Shown here: in pieces, positions 37,404 through 49,800 of the stretch | How the letters are laid out: every line of letters begins with the position of its first letter | Position numbering within the stretch: the stretch's first letter is position 1 | Assembly (NCBI GenBank): GCA_013306675.1 | Contig: JABLUY010000021.1 | Coordinates: 129,984-193,983, forward strand | Direction: 5' to 3' | DNA: 64,000 nt | From: Thraustochytrium sp. TN22 | Taxonomy: Eukaryota > Sar > Bigyra > Thraustochytrida > Thraustochytriidae | Notes under the pieces: generated by a model | What the model saw: only the letters and a program-made list of their open reading frames with translations | Told to the model about the DNA's origin: nothing | The model's database searches: none | Position numbers and translations under genes: made by a program

Positions 37404-38004
37404 CTTGCCGCCTGCCCGCGCGCGCGCAGCCGCGCCGCGCCGCCAAACCGCTTTACGCCTGCCAGCGTAAAGCTATTCGGCGGCACCCTGGTCTTGAAGG
37501 TGGCTGCGCTGGGAGGCAGGTAGCGTACAGGCAGGCACAGCGTCGGCGGCGCCGGCCGACCACCGCGACCACGACTCGCAGCTTAGCTGAGCTGCCCGCG
37601 CCGATGCGCTTCCCCGCCTCACGCTCGGGTTGCGATGCAGGAGCCGGCCTGCACGCCGCCCCGCTCGGACCGCAAAACCACGCGACGAAGCGGAGCCGAG
37701 ACGGGCCGAGACGTGACGAGGCGAGACGAGACGAGAAGAGACGAGACGAGACAAAGAGGAGCCGCGCGAGACCGGCTCACTATCAAGGACCAGCTCGAGG
37801 CGGACCACTGCACGTAACACCCAGTGTCACCCACCGCGCAAACATGGACCAAACATGGCCTTCTGCCACTGCCAGTCCCTGTCAGAGAGGAGGCTTCTTG
37901 CCCCGAGTCCCTCGACTCTGCAGGCTGCCGGAGATACGCCCGCCACCGCACGGCCCGCGGTATATGGCTCCGGCTAGACCCTAGCCAGGGGGTAGGACTG
38001 ATTA
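37404..38004. other. Intergenic, NAGLU promoter side, with (GAGAC)n repeat
   Basis: Includes the AGCTTAGCTGAGCTG element at 37580-37594 and an imperfect GAGAC/GACGA pentamer repeat at about 37707-37757. No protein gene. The AT-richer stretch before 38005 is the 5' flank of the tRNA gene. Confidence 0.5.
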
Positions 38005-38110
38005 GGACTGATGCCGGAGTGGTCTAACGGGTTGGACTTGAAGGCTGGGGTAATCTCTAGCCTCGTGATCCAATGGCCTCGGCCGCGGGAGTTCGAACCT
38101 CCCTCAGTTC
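38005..38110 (+). tRNA. tRNA-Ser(UGA) with a 25-nt intron
   Basis: Folds as a class II tRNA. The acceptor stem is GGACTGA (38005-38011) with TCAGTTC (38104-38110), one G-U pair at 2-71, and discriminator G at 38111. D stem CCG/CGG encloses GAGTGGTCTAA. The anticodon stem TTGGA/TCCAA flanks the loop CTTGAA|A with anticodon TGA at 38039-38041. The long variable arm has a GGCC-TC-GGCC stem, and the T arm is GGGAG-TTCGAAC-CTCCC. An intron at 38043-38067 sits after position 37, the canonical site for nuclear tRNA introns, and leaves an 81-nt mature tRNA. A and B boxes (TGGTCTAACGG and GTTCGAACCTC) are good. It reads UCA and related Ser codons. A T9 run follows at 38141. Confidence 0.95.
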
Positions 38111-38140
38111 GATAGACCCCGACTGTGACGGTTGGGGCAC

Positions 38141-38149
38141 TTTTTTTTT
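38141..38149 (+). terminator. RNA polymerase III terminator of tRNA-Ser
   Basis: A run of nine T residues on the coding strand, 30 bp after the tRNA discriminator base, is the first T4+ run downstream. Confidence 0.8.
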
Positions 38150-39087
38150 CCTCCTGCATCGTGTGGCAACCAGCAATAAGTTACCACGCGACCTTCTGGC
38201 TGACCGTGGATGATCATCAGCCAGACGCCGGTGCTGGCCTATCGCCTCGCCTCCCTGACAGGCTTCTCATTTTATAAAAGCTGGCAGCGGACACACCGGC
38301 TGCCTCACGGCGGGCCGGGCGGAGTACCTCAGCTGGCAGCTAGCTGGCTTGCCGCTGGCCTGACTCGGACATGATGGCATGACAGGCGCCAGCCACAGCT
38401 CGCACTGTCAGCGTCAGCAGAGGGAGGCAGTCCAAGTCGGAGGCAAGCGACGTTTTCTCACGTTTGTTACGTCTCACGCGCCGATTGCGCCGCGCCTTTC
38501 GCGCCTTTCGCGATCGCTACAAGCTAAGAGAGCTAGCTCTGAGTTAAAGCGCGCGCCCCTGCTGCGCCTGCGCTCTTCTCGCCTCGCGGCTCGCCGCAGC
38601 GGGCCTCGAATGGCACCTCGACTTGCCCCACCGGCAAGGCCGAGATCCTAACGGCGGCGGCGCCCGTTAGCTCGCTCGTCCCCCTCAGGCTCCTCGGAGC
38701 CTCGGTCTGCGCCCGCGCGCTCGCGCCGGGCGCGCCCACGCTCGTCGTCGCTGGGCTCTGCGGGCCTCTCCCGCTCGCTGGGCGCTCCCGCTCGCCGTGC
38801 GCCCTGGGCTCGCGCGTGTTCGCCGCGCCGGGGCGGGCGCGAGCGCCGGGCGGCTTGCCAACTAACTAACTGGCGGGACTCGAAGCGCTCGAAGCGCGGC
38901 CAGAAAGGGGGAAAAGGGCGCCGCGCAAGGGACCTGCAGGGCGCAGAAAGGGCAGCAAGAGCGGGGAAAGGGCGCGAGCGGCCAAAAAAGGGGAGGAAAG
39001 CGCGGAGCGAGCGTCCGCCTCGTTCGAATCGATCGATCGCCCGCGGCGGCGCATCCAAGTTCGAATCGCGGCGGCGGCGCGGCCTGC

Positions 39088-39118
<31 letters not shown>

Positions 39119-39146
39119 GCGGCGCGGCGCGGCGCGGCGCGGCGCG
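38150..39146. other. Intergenic, promoter side of the HGG zinc-repeat gene
   Basis: AT-moderate up to about 38550, then very GC-rich. It ends in GGC repeats and a GGCGC pentamer array (about 39096-39146) that abuts the ATG of the next gene. Frames on the minus strand (about 38648-39553) are Arg/Ala/Ser-rich shadows without domains. No gene. Confidence 0.5.
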
Positions 39147-39568
39147 ATGGCGTCGCTGGAGCTGCTGCTGCGCGCGGCGAGCGTGAGCGCGCCGGCGAGG
39201 GACGGCGCGGGCGGCGCGCGCGGCATGGAGGGGCACGAGGAGGAGGCCGGCGCGCGCGGCGGCAACGCCAAGCGCGGGAAACGCAAGGCCGCGAGCGCGG
39301 CGGGGGGAGGAGCCAAGCGCCCGCGGCAGCAAAAGCAGCAAAAGCAGCAAAAGCAGCAAAAGCAGCGAGAGCACATGCCGGACCAGGCGCCGGAGAGCGA
39401 GGCAGGACCCGCGGACCTGGAGTTGGAGGACCTGGGCCACGCTGACGGTATAGAGACGGAGCCGAGCCCGGACGCGGCACCGCCAATGAGCAGCGGCAGC
39501 GGGCGAGCGCACGGCAAGGGCGGCAGTGGCCCACGGGCAGCAGACGCCGCCACCCCCCTTCATGGCAG

Positions 39569-39605
<37 letters not shown>

Positions 39606-40517
39606 GAAGAGGATGACACTGAGGGCGACCAGGACGCCTCGCCCGCGACGGAGGAGGAAATGGACCCGGCCATGGCCGCGGTCAAGGCAGAGAAGGAGGA
39701 CAGTACGTCGACCCGAGGCAAAGGCGCGGGCCCAAAGCAGTGCGTGCTGCCCGGGTGCAGGAACCGCGGCCTGCGCAACGGGGTCTGCGCCAAGCATGGC
39801 GGCACGCGCAGCTGCAAGTGGCCCGGGTGCCCCAAGTGCGCCGTGACCAAGGGCCTCTGCATCTCGCATGGCGGCGGCCGCCGCTGCAAGTTCCCAAACT
39901 GCAACAAAGGCGCCGTGATGGGCGGCTCTGGCGTGACCATGTGCATCGCGCACGGCGGTGGCCGTCGCTGCAAGATCGAGGACTGCAGCAGGGGCGCACT
40001 CACGGGCGGCCTCTGCAGTAATCACGGCGGCGGTCGCCGTTGCAAGTTCCCCAAGTGCCAAAAGGGCGCGCTCGCCGGCGGCCTCTGCTGCGCGCATGGC
40101 GGCGGCCGCCGCTGTGCGCGCACCGGCTGCAGCAAGGGCGTTGTCTCGCGCGGTCTCTGCCGTGCGCACGGTGGCGGTCCGCGCTGCAGCTTCGAGGGCT
40201 GCGCCGTCGCGGTCCGCGGCACGGCGCTCTGCAAAATCCACGGCGGCTGCTATCTCTGCAAGCTGCCCGGCTGTACGAATGAGGCTGCGCAGGCGCACCG
40301 ATTCTGCATGGCGCATGGCGGCCCTTCCTTCCCGGGAAGCGCCCTCAGCCCGAGCCCAAGCAATGCTGGCGCCGCCGAAGCCTTTAGCGGATCGCCGACG
40401 CTCATGACCATGGCGCACTTTGAACCCCCAAGTGCCACCTCTCAAGCAACGGCGACCGTCGCGGGTGGCGGCGCGGCCACTGCCGCGCCGCACGTGGCCG
40501 AGCGCCCTTCAAAGTAA
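39147..40517 (+). CDS. C-x4-C/HGG zinc-repeat protein ('WRKY19-like')
   Basis: 456 aa; ATG at 39147. Residues 1-190 are low complexity: a Lys/Arg-rich patch, a (QKQ)n run, acidic and Ser/Asn runs. From about residue 198 eight tandem units follow the pattern C-x4-C-x8-12-C-x2-H-GG, for example RCKIEDCSRGALTGGLCSNHGGG. Each unit has three Cys and one His and probably binds zinc. Unit 3 has a four-residue insertion; units 7 and 8 are the most diverged. Proteins with this repeat are numerous in oomycetes and other stramenopiles, where databases often name them 'WRKY transcription factor 19' although no WRKY domain is present. A nucleic-acid-binding, nuclear role is plausible but unproven. The last codons and the 3' flank are duplicated just downstream. 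Confidence 0.85.
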
Positions 40518-40797
40518 CACATGCACACACATACACATCCTCGACAAAAGCTTTGCAATACATCAATTGAAGATCAACTCTATCTCCTTTCCCTTTCTTT
40601 CTTTCGCCTATGTGGCGGCGCGGCCACTGCCGCGCCGCACGTGGCCGAGCGCCCTTCAAAGGAACACGTGCACACACATACACAGCCAAGCGCCCTTCCA
40701 AGGAACTCATGCACACACATACACATCCTCAACAAAGGCTTTGCAATACATTAATTGAAGATCAACTCTCTCCCCACCTCTTCAGTTTCTTTCGCCT
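40465..40797. repeat. Tandem duplication of the 3' end of the HGG-repeat gene
   Basis: Copy 1 (about 40465-40608) covers the last 17 or so codons plus the 3' flank. Copy 2 (about 40610-40797) repeats it: GGCGGCGCGGCCACTGCCGC, CACGTGGCCGAGCGCCCTTC, ACACATACACATCCTC, GCTTTGCAATACAT and AATTGAAGATCAACTCT recur in the same order. In copy 2 the stop codon position reads GAA instead of TAA, and an extra CCAAGCGCCCTTC/CACACACATACACA subunit (about 40670-40720) is inserted. So a coding end and its 3' UTR were duplicated together. Confidence 0.85.
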
Positions 40798-40816
40798 GCA
40801 CTCTTTCACGCTCCGT

Positions 40817-43800
40817 TTATTTGTACAAAAGGACGACAAAGGTGCCGTCCTGCAGCGCGAGCAGGTACCGCTCGGCGTCGAGCGCCGTGATGGACGTCGG
40901 CGCGTCGCGCACCGCCTCGGTCTCTGCGAGCCGCTCCATCGAGTGCGCCACCAGCACCAGTACAGTGCGCCGCTCCGTCACACACAGGAGCAAGTGGCCG
41001 TCCAGCGAAAAGCAAAAGAATCGTAGCTCCACGTCCACCACCGTGCGCCCCAGCCGGCGCCCGTTTACAGAATATGCGAGCAGTGCCATGCGCGGCGCGT
41101 TCCAGATCACCAGCGTCGGCATCGGGCTCGCGGCGATGCCAACCCAGAGCGCCGATGACGGTCCGCCCACCGCCGGCACACCCACTGACCGTTGTGGCGC
41201 ACCACCACCACCACCACCACCACCACCACCACCACCACCACCACCACCACCACCACTGCTGCTACCCTTGGCCTCGCCGCCATCAACCTCTTCGTCCAGC
41301 ACCAGGGACCGCACGTAGTTTGCCTGCTCCAACGTGTGCATGATGCATGTGCCATCGAGGCTGACAGACACCACAAGGTCCAGCTCAGCGCTTGCTGCAA
41401 CGCACGTCACCACGTCGTCATGGCCCAGCAGGACGTTCTCCAGCAGCAGCGAATCGCGATGCGCGCGCCACACGAATACGCAGCAGTCCGCGGAACCGGT
41501 CAGCACGTAGGCGCCGTCCTCAGAGCTCGCCACGCATGTCGTCAGGTCCGTGTGCATCTTGAACACATGGTCGCGACTCAGCTTTGCGGCTTGTCCACCG
41601 CGAAGGAACGGGTGCTTCGGTCCCATCGCGCCAAACAGCTGGTGCGCCTCGCTTGCTGGTGTCCAGTCGAAGGTTGACATGCGAAACGAGTTATCAAAGC
41701 ATCCCACCGCCAAGACGCGCAGCAGGTTCCGTAAGTCACTCGCCAGCTCCGCAACGGCCTGCACCGGCGGCAGCGAGAGCGACGCGGACGGAGAGTCTGA
41801 AAGCAGGGCGCGCTGGTGCCGCGTCGCACGCGTCGCCTTGGACGGCGTCAGCGGGCTTGGCACGCTGCTCACAGCGGCCGCCGCCGACCCTACATCTCCT
41901 GCGCCCACCGCTGCCGCCGCGGTCGCCATAGCCGTCGTTGGGCTCACCGCGCCCAGGGCGGCCGCGGCTGCCGCCCGCGCCACCGGGTCCGCGCTCAGCG
42001 CACCGGCCAGCGAGGATTCCGCGCCGGCGCGGTCCGCTTCCGCGGCGCGCTGCGCCTCCTCGGCGCTGCGCAGCACCTGACGACCGTCCAGGAGTCCCGC
42101 CTCACGCAAGCCGGCGTGCGTCACGCGGTCCTTGCACGGGCCGGGCACGCAAGCGAAGGCCGCACGCTGCCACGCCGCGCCCGACGTGCGTTCGAACTTC
42201 TCCGCGCGCAGCCCGCTCACATGTCCAAGCGTCTCCCAGGTCACTTGCACATTGCCCGGGTCGTCCAGCGCCGTCAGCACGTAGACCATGACAGCCGTCT
42301 GCTGCGTCGTCACCATGAGCACATGCCGTACCGCGAACTGCTGCGACGCCCACTCAAACGCTGAGTACCGCTTGCCGCCGACCAGGCCGAACGGCAACGA
42401 CGCCACAAACGAGACATCAAACACCGGCGATGACCATGCTACCGGATCGTCCGCCATCGGCGGCTGTCGCAGCCGCGTGTACACCCAGCTCGCTGCCCGG
42501 GGCCCGCTCAGGCTCGCGTACAGGGGCAGCCGCGTCCGCCGCTGTGGATGGCCCCGCACAAATAGCATCGGCGGCATCTGCCCATACTCCTCCACCATGC
42601 GCTGCACCGTGCGATACAGGTCCGGTCGCACGCGGTCTAGGTAGTCCAGGTCCACCGCGCCCTCATACATGAGGTGAAAGTACATATTCACTGCTTCCAC
42701 CGCCTCCGGGCCCTGTTGCTTCGAGCCGAACGTCAAGTCGATCCAGTGGTGCAGCTGCGCCGACACGTAGTCGCTCTCGAGCGCCTCGCGCTGGAGCCGC
42801 ACAAAGTCCTCGGGCGTCGCCGCCCACGGCGGCAGCGCCACGTCGCCCACCTGCGTGCCGTCCTGCTTCGTGCCGAGGTCGAACCCGGAGCTGTTGCGCA
42901 GAAACTCCGGGTTGCAAAAGAACTCCGGCAACAGCTCGCGCGGGCTCACGCGTGTCGCAAAGTCGAAGGCCATCGCCACAGAGTCGAACTGACGGTCCGC
43001 GTGGTCGAAGCGCCCGCCCTGCAGCTGGATGTGCAGCGTCGTGAACGGCTCCAGCCGCATCAGGTACCACAGCACCGTCCCGCGCGACGAGTAATGGCTG
43101 CCAAAGTGCCACGGCGGGCCCTGCAGCACGTTCACATCGCCGTGCCGCTGTTCTTGCAGCTGCCGCTCGTCCGCGCCGCTCAACAGCGGCCAGCGGAAGA
43201 GCCCGCCCTGCTGCGACGCCGGCAGCATCGCGCGGTAATCCCGCGTCGCATCCTCAAACTTGGCGCGCAGCTCCGCGCGCTTCGGCTCCGACTGCGCACC
43301 GATCGGGTACCGCAGGTCGCGGAAGGTCGTCGCCTTGCGCAGATCTAGCGTCGACGATGAGTAGTCGGCCACCACCCACGGCAGGATCGGATACTGGGCC
43401 AAGTCAAGGTACGAACGCCCGGCAAAGTCGTTGAGCGCCATCAGGTACTCCATGTTCGAGATGCGCCCTTCCAGCCACGCTTCCTGCGCGCCCGACCGCG
43501 CCGCGCGTTCCGCCGGTGTCCACAGCGCGTCCTCACTATCGATCAGCCTGCCTAACTGCTTCGTCGCCGCCACACACCGTGCCGCGCCGCCGCTGAAGTC
43601 AAACAGGTAGCTCTTGCGCTCCGTCACGCCCGTGAACACCTCCAACCCGGTCCAGCGCATGTTCACGCGCCGCCGCTGCACGCGCCTGATCTGATCAACG
43701 TGCCACCGCTTTCCGAGCCCCAGTGTCCCGTCCGGGCGCTGCTGCGATGTATCGCGTAGGAAGCGAAGAAAACTTGGAAACACCTCTAGCACGCCCTGCA

Positions 43801-46800
43801 CCACGCCCGACGGCGCCACCAGCGAGACATCCTCGCGCACGAGCGCGTCAAGCGGCCCACGCGACTGCGTCGACGCCCGCCGCTCGCGCATGCGTGCGCG
43901 ATCCTCCTCCATGAGCGAGCCACTGCCTGAGGAACGCAGAGACGAAGACGAGTCGCGAGGGGCCGCTGCGACGCCCGTGCTCTCGTTGCCGCCTTCGCTG
44001 GCTCCGGCACCCAGCAGGACGCCGCTGCTGCCCGCGGGGACCTGCTTCAGGTCCGACTTGGTCGGCTGCAGCGTGCTGCGCTTCGCAAGCGCCCCGCTCG
44101 AGACCGTCACGCCCAGCGCCCGCGCCTCCTGCAGCTCCCGAAACAAGTTCAGACGCGACCCCGCGCCCGAGTCCTCCTCCTCGCCACCTCCCGCCTTGGC
44201 TTGCTGCTTCTGGTCCTGGTCCTGCTGCTGTTGCTGTTGCTGTGCGGCAGCGGCAGCGGCAGCGCGCCGACGACGCATCTCCACGGTGGGCTTGGATCTC
44301 TCCGACGCGACGCGATGGTCATCCGCGCTCGGGTTGGCGCGCACCTTGAGCCGCAGTCGCGTGTGCGACGTCTCGCTCACGTCCAGACGCACAAAGCGCG
44401 CGTCGCTCGACCGACCCTCGCCCCATGTCCCGCGCTCGTGGGCCACCTGCCGCAGCACGTTTGACCACGTCGCCAGGGCGCGCTTCTCGTTCAGCGCGTA
44501 CGACGCGTGCTTTTGCGCGCGCTGCAAGACCTCGCGCTCGCGAAGCTGCGCCACAGCAACCTGGACTTGTCGACGCCATGCCAGCGCTTCTCCGGACCAC
44601 GCCCATGCAACGTTCACATCCACGCTGCTCCCTAATCTGGGCACCAGCACGGGCGGAGGGATCGACGACGCCGACGCCGACGCCGACGACGCCATCGAGG
44701 ACGACGATGAGGAAGAGGATAGCGACGCAGAGGTCTTCGACGCCTGGCCCTGACCCTCGCCGGACTCGCCCGACGATGGCGCCGTTGCAGCGCTGCTCTT
44801 CAGCCGCGCCTCGGACGTACGCACAAGCCGCAACACGACGTCCTTCACGTCGATAAGCAACGCGGACGGTGGCGTACCACCCTCGTCCTGCGCAGCCTGC
44901 TGGGCGCGCCCCAGGTCTGCCGCGATCCTCGTCAGCACGTGACCTGGCAGACTATCGTCGTGGTCCAGCATGAGGGAGAGCGCGGACAATGCGCGCTCGG
45001 CCTCGACGCGCGCATCCGCGGCCAGCCGCGAGTCCGATCCGCGGTCCAACGCAGACGTCAAAATACGAAGGAGCACGTCCACCACCGGGCCCTGCAGCTC
45101 AGCGCGCAGCAAACACCGCTTGCACCGGCAGTGCCCCTGGACGTGTTCGCTGCCGGCGCCGCCAAAGGTCAGGGGCGACACCTCGAGGTCATCCAGGATA
45201 TTGAGAAATGCATAGAATGCCTGCATCCACAGGTCTTGCGGCCCGACTGGCTCAGGTGCGGCGGATGCGGGCCCCGCCGCCGCGCCCTTCGCCATGGCGG
45301 AGCCAGGAGGGGCGCCCCACCCCAGCTGTGCAGCTGACATCCACCCCATACCTGCGAACGGGTGCTGGGCGGCGTCAAAGGGTCGCATTGAGCCGCCCAG
45401 CACGCGACACAGGAGCGTCACGAGGTTGTGCCCAATTGTCAGTCGGTCGTCGCGCGTCATGCACCCCATGCACAGGCCGACCTGCGTGATCGTCCGGCAC
45501 ACCAAGAGCGCTCGCAGTTTCGCCTCGCGCTCCTCGTGCAACTCAGCCAAGGTCGCTTCCAGCGCCACGGGACTTGTCAGGATTGACGTCTCTGAACGCG
45601 GTCGTCGCGCCGCATCCGTCGCCACGAGGACCAGGTCCCGCACGTGCAAGGTGTCCAGGAGGTCGCACGTGCGTGCAAAGCACGCGCAAGCCGTCCCGTT
45701 GACCTCCAGGGGGCACAAGGTGGTCCTCAGCAGCTGCATCCACCCCGGCAGCTGCATGAAAGCCTTCCAGTTGCCCTCATGCGCCTGCACGAGCTCCCAC
45801 AGGTCTTCCACGGCCCTCAACTTGGCTTCGCCACACGGGAGTCGCGCAAGCATGCCGCCCAGAAACACCTCTAACGCCCGCGGGAACGCGCAGATACGAT
45901 CTTTGCCCCGCCACGCCACGGCTAGGTCGATCAACTTGGCGCGCAGCCTTGCGTAGTCCTCCGCCTCCGACTCCCAGCGCAAAGGCTCCATCGAGTCGGC
46001 GAGCACGGCCGACATGGCCGGCCACGTAACCACTAGCGATTGCGTCGGCAGCGCCTGGCGCGCGCGCAAAATGCGAAAGAGCTCCAGCGCCCCCAGCACC
46101 ACGCCGCGGCGCGCACTGGCAAGCAGCGCAACGAGGACCTCCAGCGTCACGTTGCGGATACGAGGCGGCGACCCGTCCTCCCAGCCGGACGAGATGGACA
46201 GCTGTGAGGCGGATCCGCCGGAGCCCTCGGACGCTGCATCGTCCGATGTCTCGCGTTCGCGACTCAGAGGCGTGTGGACCGCATACTCCTCTTCCCAAGG
46301 AAGCTCTACATTGAAGCACTGTACGATAGCCGCAGCGTCGAGCCTCGCGAGCGTGCAAAACGAGTTCAGCAGCACCACGAGCATGGGCGAGTCCAGGTCC
46401 AAGTTGCACAGGAGCGCGACCAGGGACAGAACGTCGCTGCTGCTGGCACGGTACACGCGCATGCTGTCCACAGCCTCGCTCAGCACGCCGGCGAATCCCA
46501 GCGCGGCATCCGTGCCAAGGCGTACGTGCGGCTGAGCTGCGCCCTTGAAAGTCACCATCTGCAACCACAGCTCGCGGCACGAGTCGCGCGGCGTGCTCGG
46601 TGGCGCGACGGTGGCAGATGGCGACCCCCGCGACGAGCGCTGTCGCAGCGGGCGCTTCGGGGCGCTGTCCTCCTTGTCCTCGTCCTCATCCTCGTGGTCA
46701 TCGTCATCGTCGACCTCGCCCTCGCCCTCGCCTTCGTCCCCCGTGGCCCCGGCCGTCGTGGTGTCTGCAGCGCTCGCATTCACCTGAGCGACAGCAGAGG

Positions 46801-49800
46801 CCGGCGATGTCGGTGGCCGTGGCGGCGGCGCTGCACCCCCAGCCTGGTCGATTGATATCGACGAAATCCCCTCCTCCATGATGGTATCAAAGACCATACT
46901 CTTGGAGTATTTGGAGCCGTATCGCGATGCGCGCCAGAGGAAGTGCACGGTCTGCCTATCCTCCTCCGTAACGGGCCGCGTGCGCACAGCCAATTCGTCC
47001 ACGAGGTGGTTAACGCCGATGAGTGTGCGGAAGACTTCGGGCCGGCTCTTGCACACACGCCGCAGGACGTCCACCATGGCGAGAGGCGGAACCGCGGACC
47101 CGGGCTTGGTCCATATCTCCAGACAGAGCAAAATATCACGCACGCCCTGCTTGAAGAGCGGCCACTCGCGCTCCAGGTGATCTACGAAGAATTCGGCGCC
47201 TAGGAGCGTGTCGGCCCCCACCGAGTCGGCTGGCAGGCGACGGAGCAGATACGAGATGACGGCGATCGCGTCTGCGACCGCGGCCTGCAGCGAGGGCGCC
47301 TGCGAGGTGCGCGTCGCGCGCACAAGCTTGCCCAAGAGGTGCAGCGCGCAACCCGTGAGCCGCGCACCGCCCTCAAGCGCGAGCAGCGGAAGCACGGCCT
47401 GCATGCCGCCCACGGAGAGCATCGCCTTGCGCGCGCCGCGCTGCAGTGCCACGTGTACGCCGCCAGCGGCGCCCTGCAGCGCCACGGGCCGCTGCCCTAC
47501 AAAGAGGGAGGCTGAGTAGTGGCTGGCGTCCAGGAAAACCGTGCCTTCGCTCGCGGTGGCGCGTTCGTCGAGCTCCAGCGCCACGTGCTTTGGCCGCACC
47601 ACGCCGGAGGCCCCCGTTGCCAACAGACTCACGTCCTTGGCGCCTAGGCCAACGCTCCAGAAGCGCACGCCGCTCAGGCACCCGTGCAAGAGGCTGCCAC
47701 GGTCGCAGTTGGATCCAATGGTCCAGTTCACGAGCGGCGCGCCGCCCAGCGGCAGGCCGCAGCGGCCCACCTGGCGCAAGTGGGACTTGCCGTCGATGAA
47801 GATGTTTGCCACGTCGTGGGAGCCGCCCGCGAAGAGACTCGTCGGCTTCTCGCGGGTCATGGTCAGCGCGAGGTGATACCAGCGCCCTGGGGCCAGCTCG
47901 CGCGCGGCCGGGAAGCTCCGCGTCTGGCCGCGAAGTCGGATCGCCACCGTGGGCACACCGTGGTCAATGTACAAACCGACGCCCTCGCGGCGGGACTTGG
48001 TGCAGAGCTCGAAGATGGTTGCGTTTGACTCCGCTGAGTGCAGAATGACCCAGGCGGCGAACGAGAGCGACTCACGGCTGGGCCATGAAGGCGGCGCCTG
48101 CGTGCGGGAGCCTTTCGGCGAGGCCACCGGTGCCTGGGTGACTGGCGACGAGAGGCCGAGTGGCGGCGGGAGCCTCGCAACGCGGCCAATCTCGCCCGAG
48201 GTCTCGTTGATAAAGTCCACACGCAGGCCGCTCTGGGCGCCGGAAAAGTACAGAAAGGACCGACCGGCGTCCACGGCCGTGTTAATGGTGCGCGCCAGGT
48301 CGGTGACGAGATCCTTCTCCTTGGAAACGGCCCAAATCTTGCGAAAGAGCGCCTTGAGTTCGCGCACCGAGGTCTGCGCGCGCACGAGCGCGGCCATGAC
48401 CTGAAAGGCGTCCCGGCGCGTGTCGATGTCCTCCATGAGCTCCAGCTCCGCAAGCAGATGCAACACGAGCGGCTGCTCAAGGTCGAGCATGCTGGTTGCA
48501 TTGACGCAGGACTCGATCGCGTCGAAGGCATCGGCGACGGCGGCCGAGTCGCTGCCCTCATTTGCCTCGAAGAGCGCTGCGCGCTCCTCAAAGCCCGGAA
48601 GGTGGAAGCGGGCGTGCGGATCGCCGCTCGACGCGCGCTCTCGGGCCTCCTCGCTGGAATCGTCTGACTCGTGCGCGTCCACGATCGAGTCGCTCTCCAC
48701 TGTGTAGCTGCGAAGGGCGCGCGAGGCAGGACTTGACGCACAAACCAGGGACTTGAGCACGAGCAAGGCGGCACGGAAGACGCGCGGCTGCCTCTGGCGC
48801 GCCCCCAGGAGGATCTGGATGGCCGTGTCCAGCGCCGCCGGGTGCAGGACCAGCTTGCTGCCCAAGGGGGGCATGGCGACGAGCAGGCAGGTCCTAGAGT
48901 CCCAGGAGAATTCACGCTTGCCGTCGAATGCCATGTCGAGCGCCGCCGCCAGTGCAGCCCCAAGATCCGCCTCCGAGGACCCACAGGCGTCCACAAGCAG
49001 CGCGCCGAGAGGCACATAGAGCGCCTTGGCGGGGGCGCTGGCGCGAATATCCAGGTTGTTGGCCAGCATGTACGTGAAGGTGCGCACGACAGCGAGCGCG
49101 ACAGCGTGGCGTTGGCCCACGTCAGCGCACACGCGCACAAAGTGCGTGAGATCGTCCGCGAGGCCATACGATGTCCAAAACGTCGTCATCGCCGACGAGG
49201 TCGCCATGGACGTGAAGATCTCCAAGAAGAAGTGGCAAGGCGTGGCCGTGGATGCTTCAGCACTCGAGGAGGCGGGCGGCTCGGCCTTGCCCGAGAGCTG
49301 CGCGCTGACCTCCTCACGAACTGTTTGCAGCAGCTGGCGCGAGAGCTTGGCGTCCAGACGCTCGTACCACAGCACGCGGAAAATGTTGGCGAGCGCCGGC
49401 GCCACGGCGGGTTCATTACAGATACCGCGACGGGTGAGCATTCGGAAGAGGTCCACCGTGGTCTGCGGCTGCAGGTTACCGTCGCTGTGCGCCTGGTGCA
49501 ATATGGCGTCGAGAATTGCCCAGGCGCAGCACTCGAGCGTCCACGGGAGCGCCGTGACGCAGGGCGGTGTAAGGATGTCGAGGAGCTGGCGGATGCGGCG
49601 GTCGCCAAGCGTAGGGGCCTCGCCGATGAGCATGGTGGCGGTTAGCACGACGAGGGCCTCGCTGGAGCCGTGACCGCTTCGTATTCGCGTGTGCAGCGAC
49701 GTCATGGTACAGGCGGCATGAAACAAGTCGAGGCGCGAGTGCGAGTCAATGGCGTTGAGCCACTGCTGCTTGATGGCCAGGTCGTCGCAGTGCGCGTCAA

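Noticed and set aside
39000-39075. GTTCGAATC-like B-box candidates upstream of the HGG gene
   Set aside because: No acceptor or D-arm pairing can be built around them, so they are not tRNA genes.
38862-40493. 543-codon minus-strand frame opposite the HGG zinc-repeat gene
   Set aside because: The Ala/Arg/Leu-rich product is the mirror of the repeat-rich coding strand; eight regular zinc units on the plus strand decide the case.
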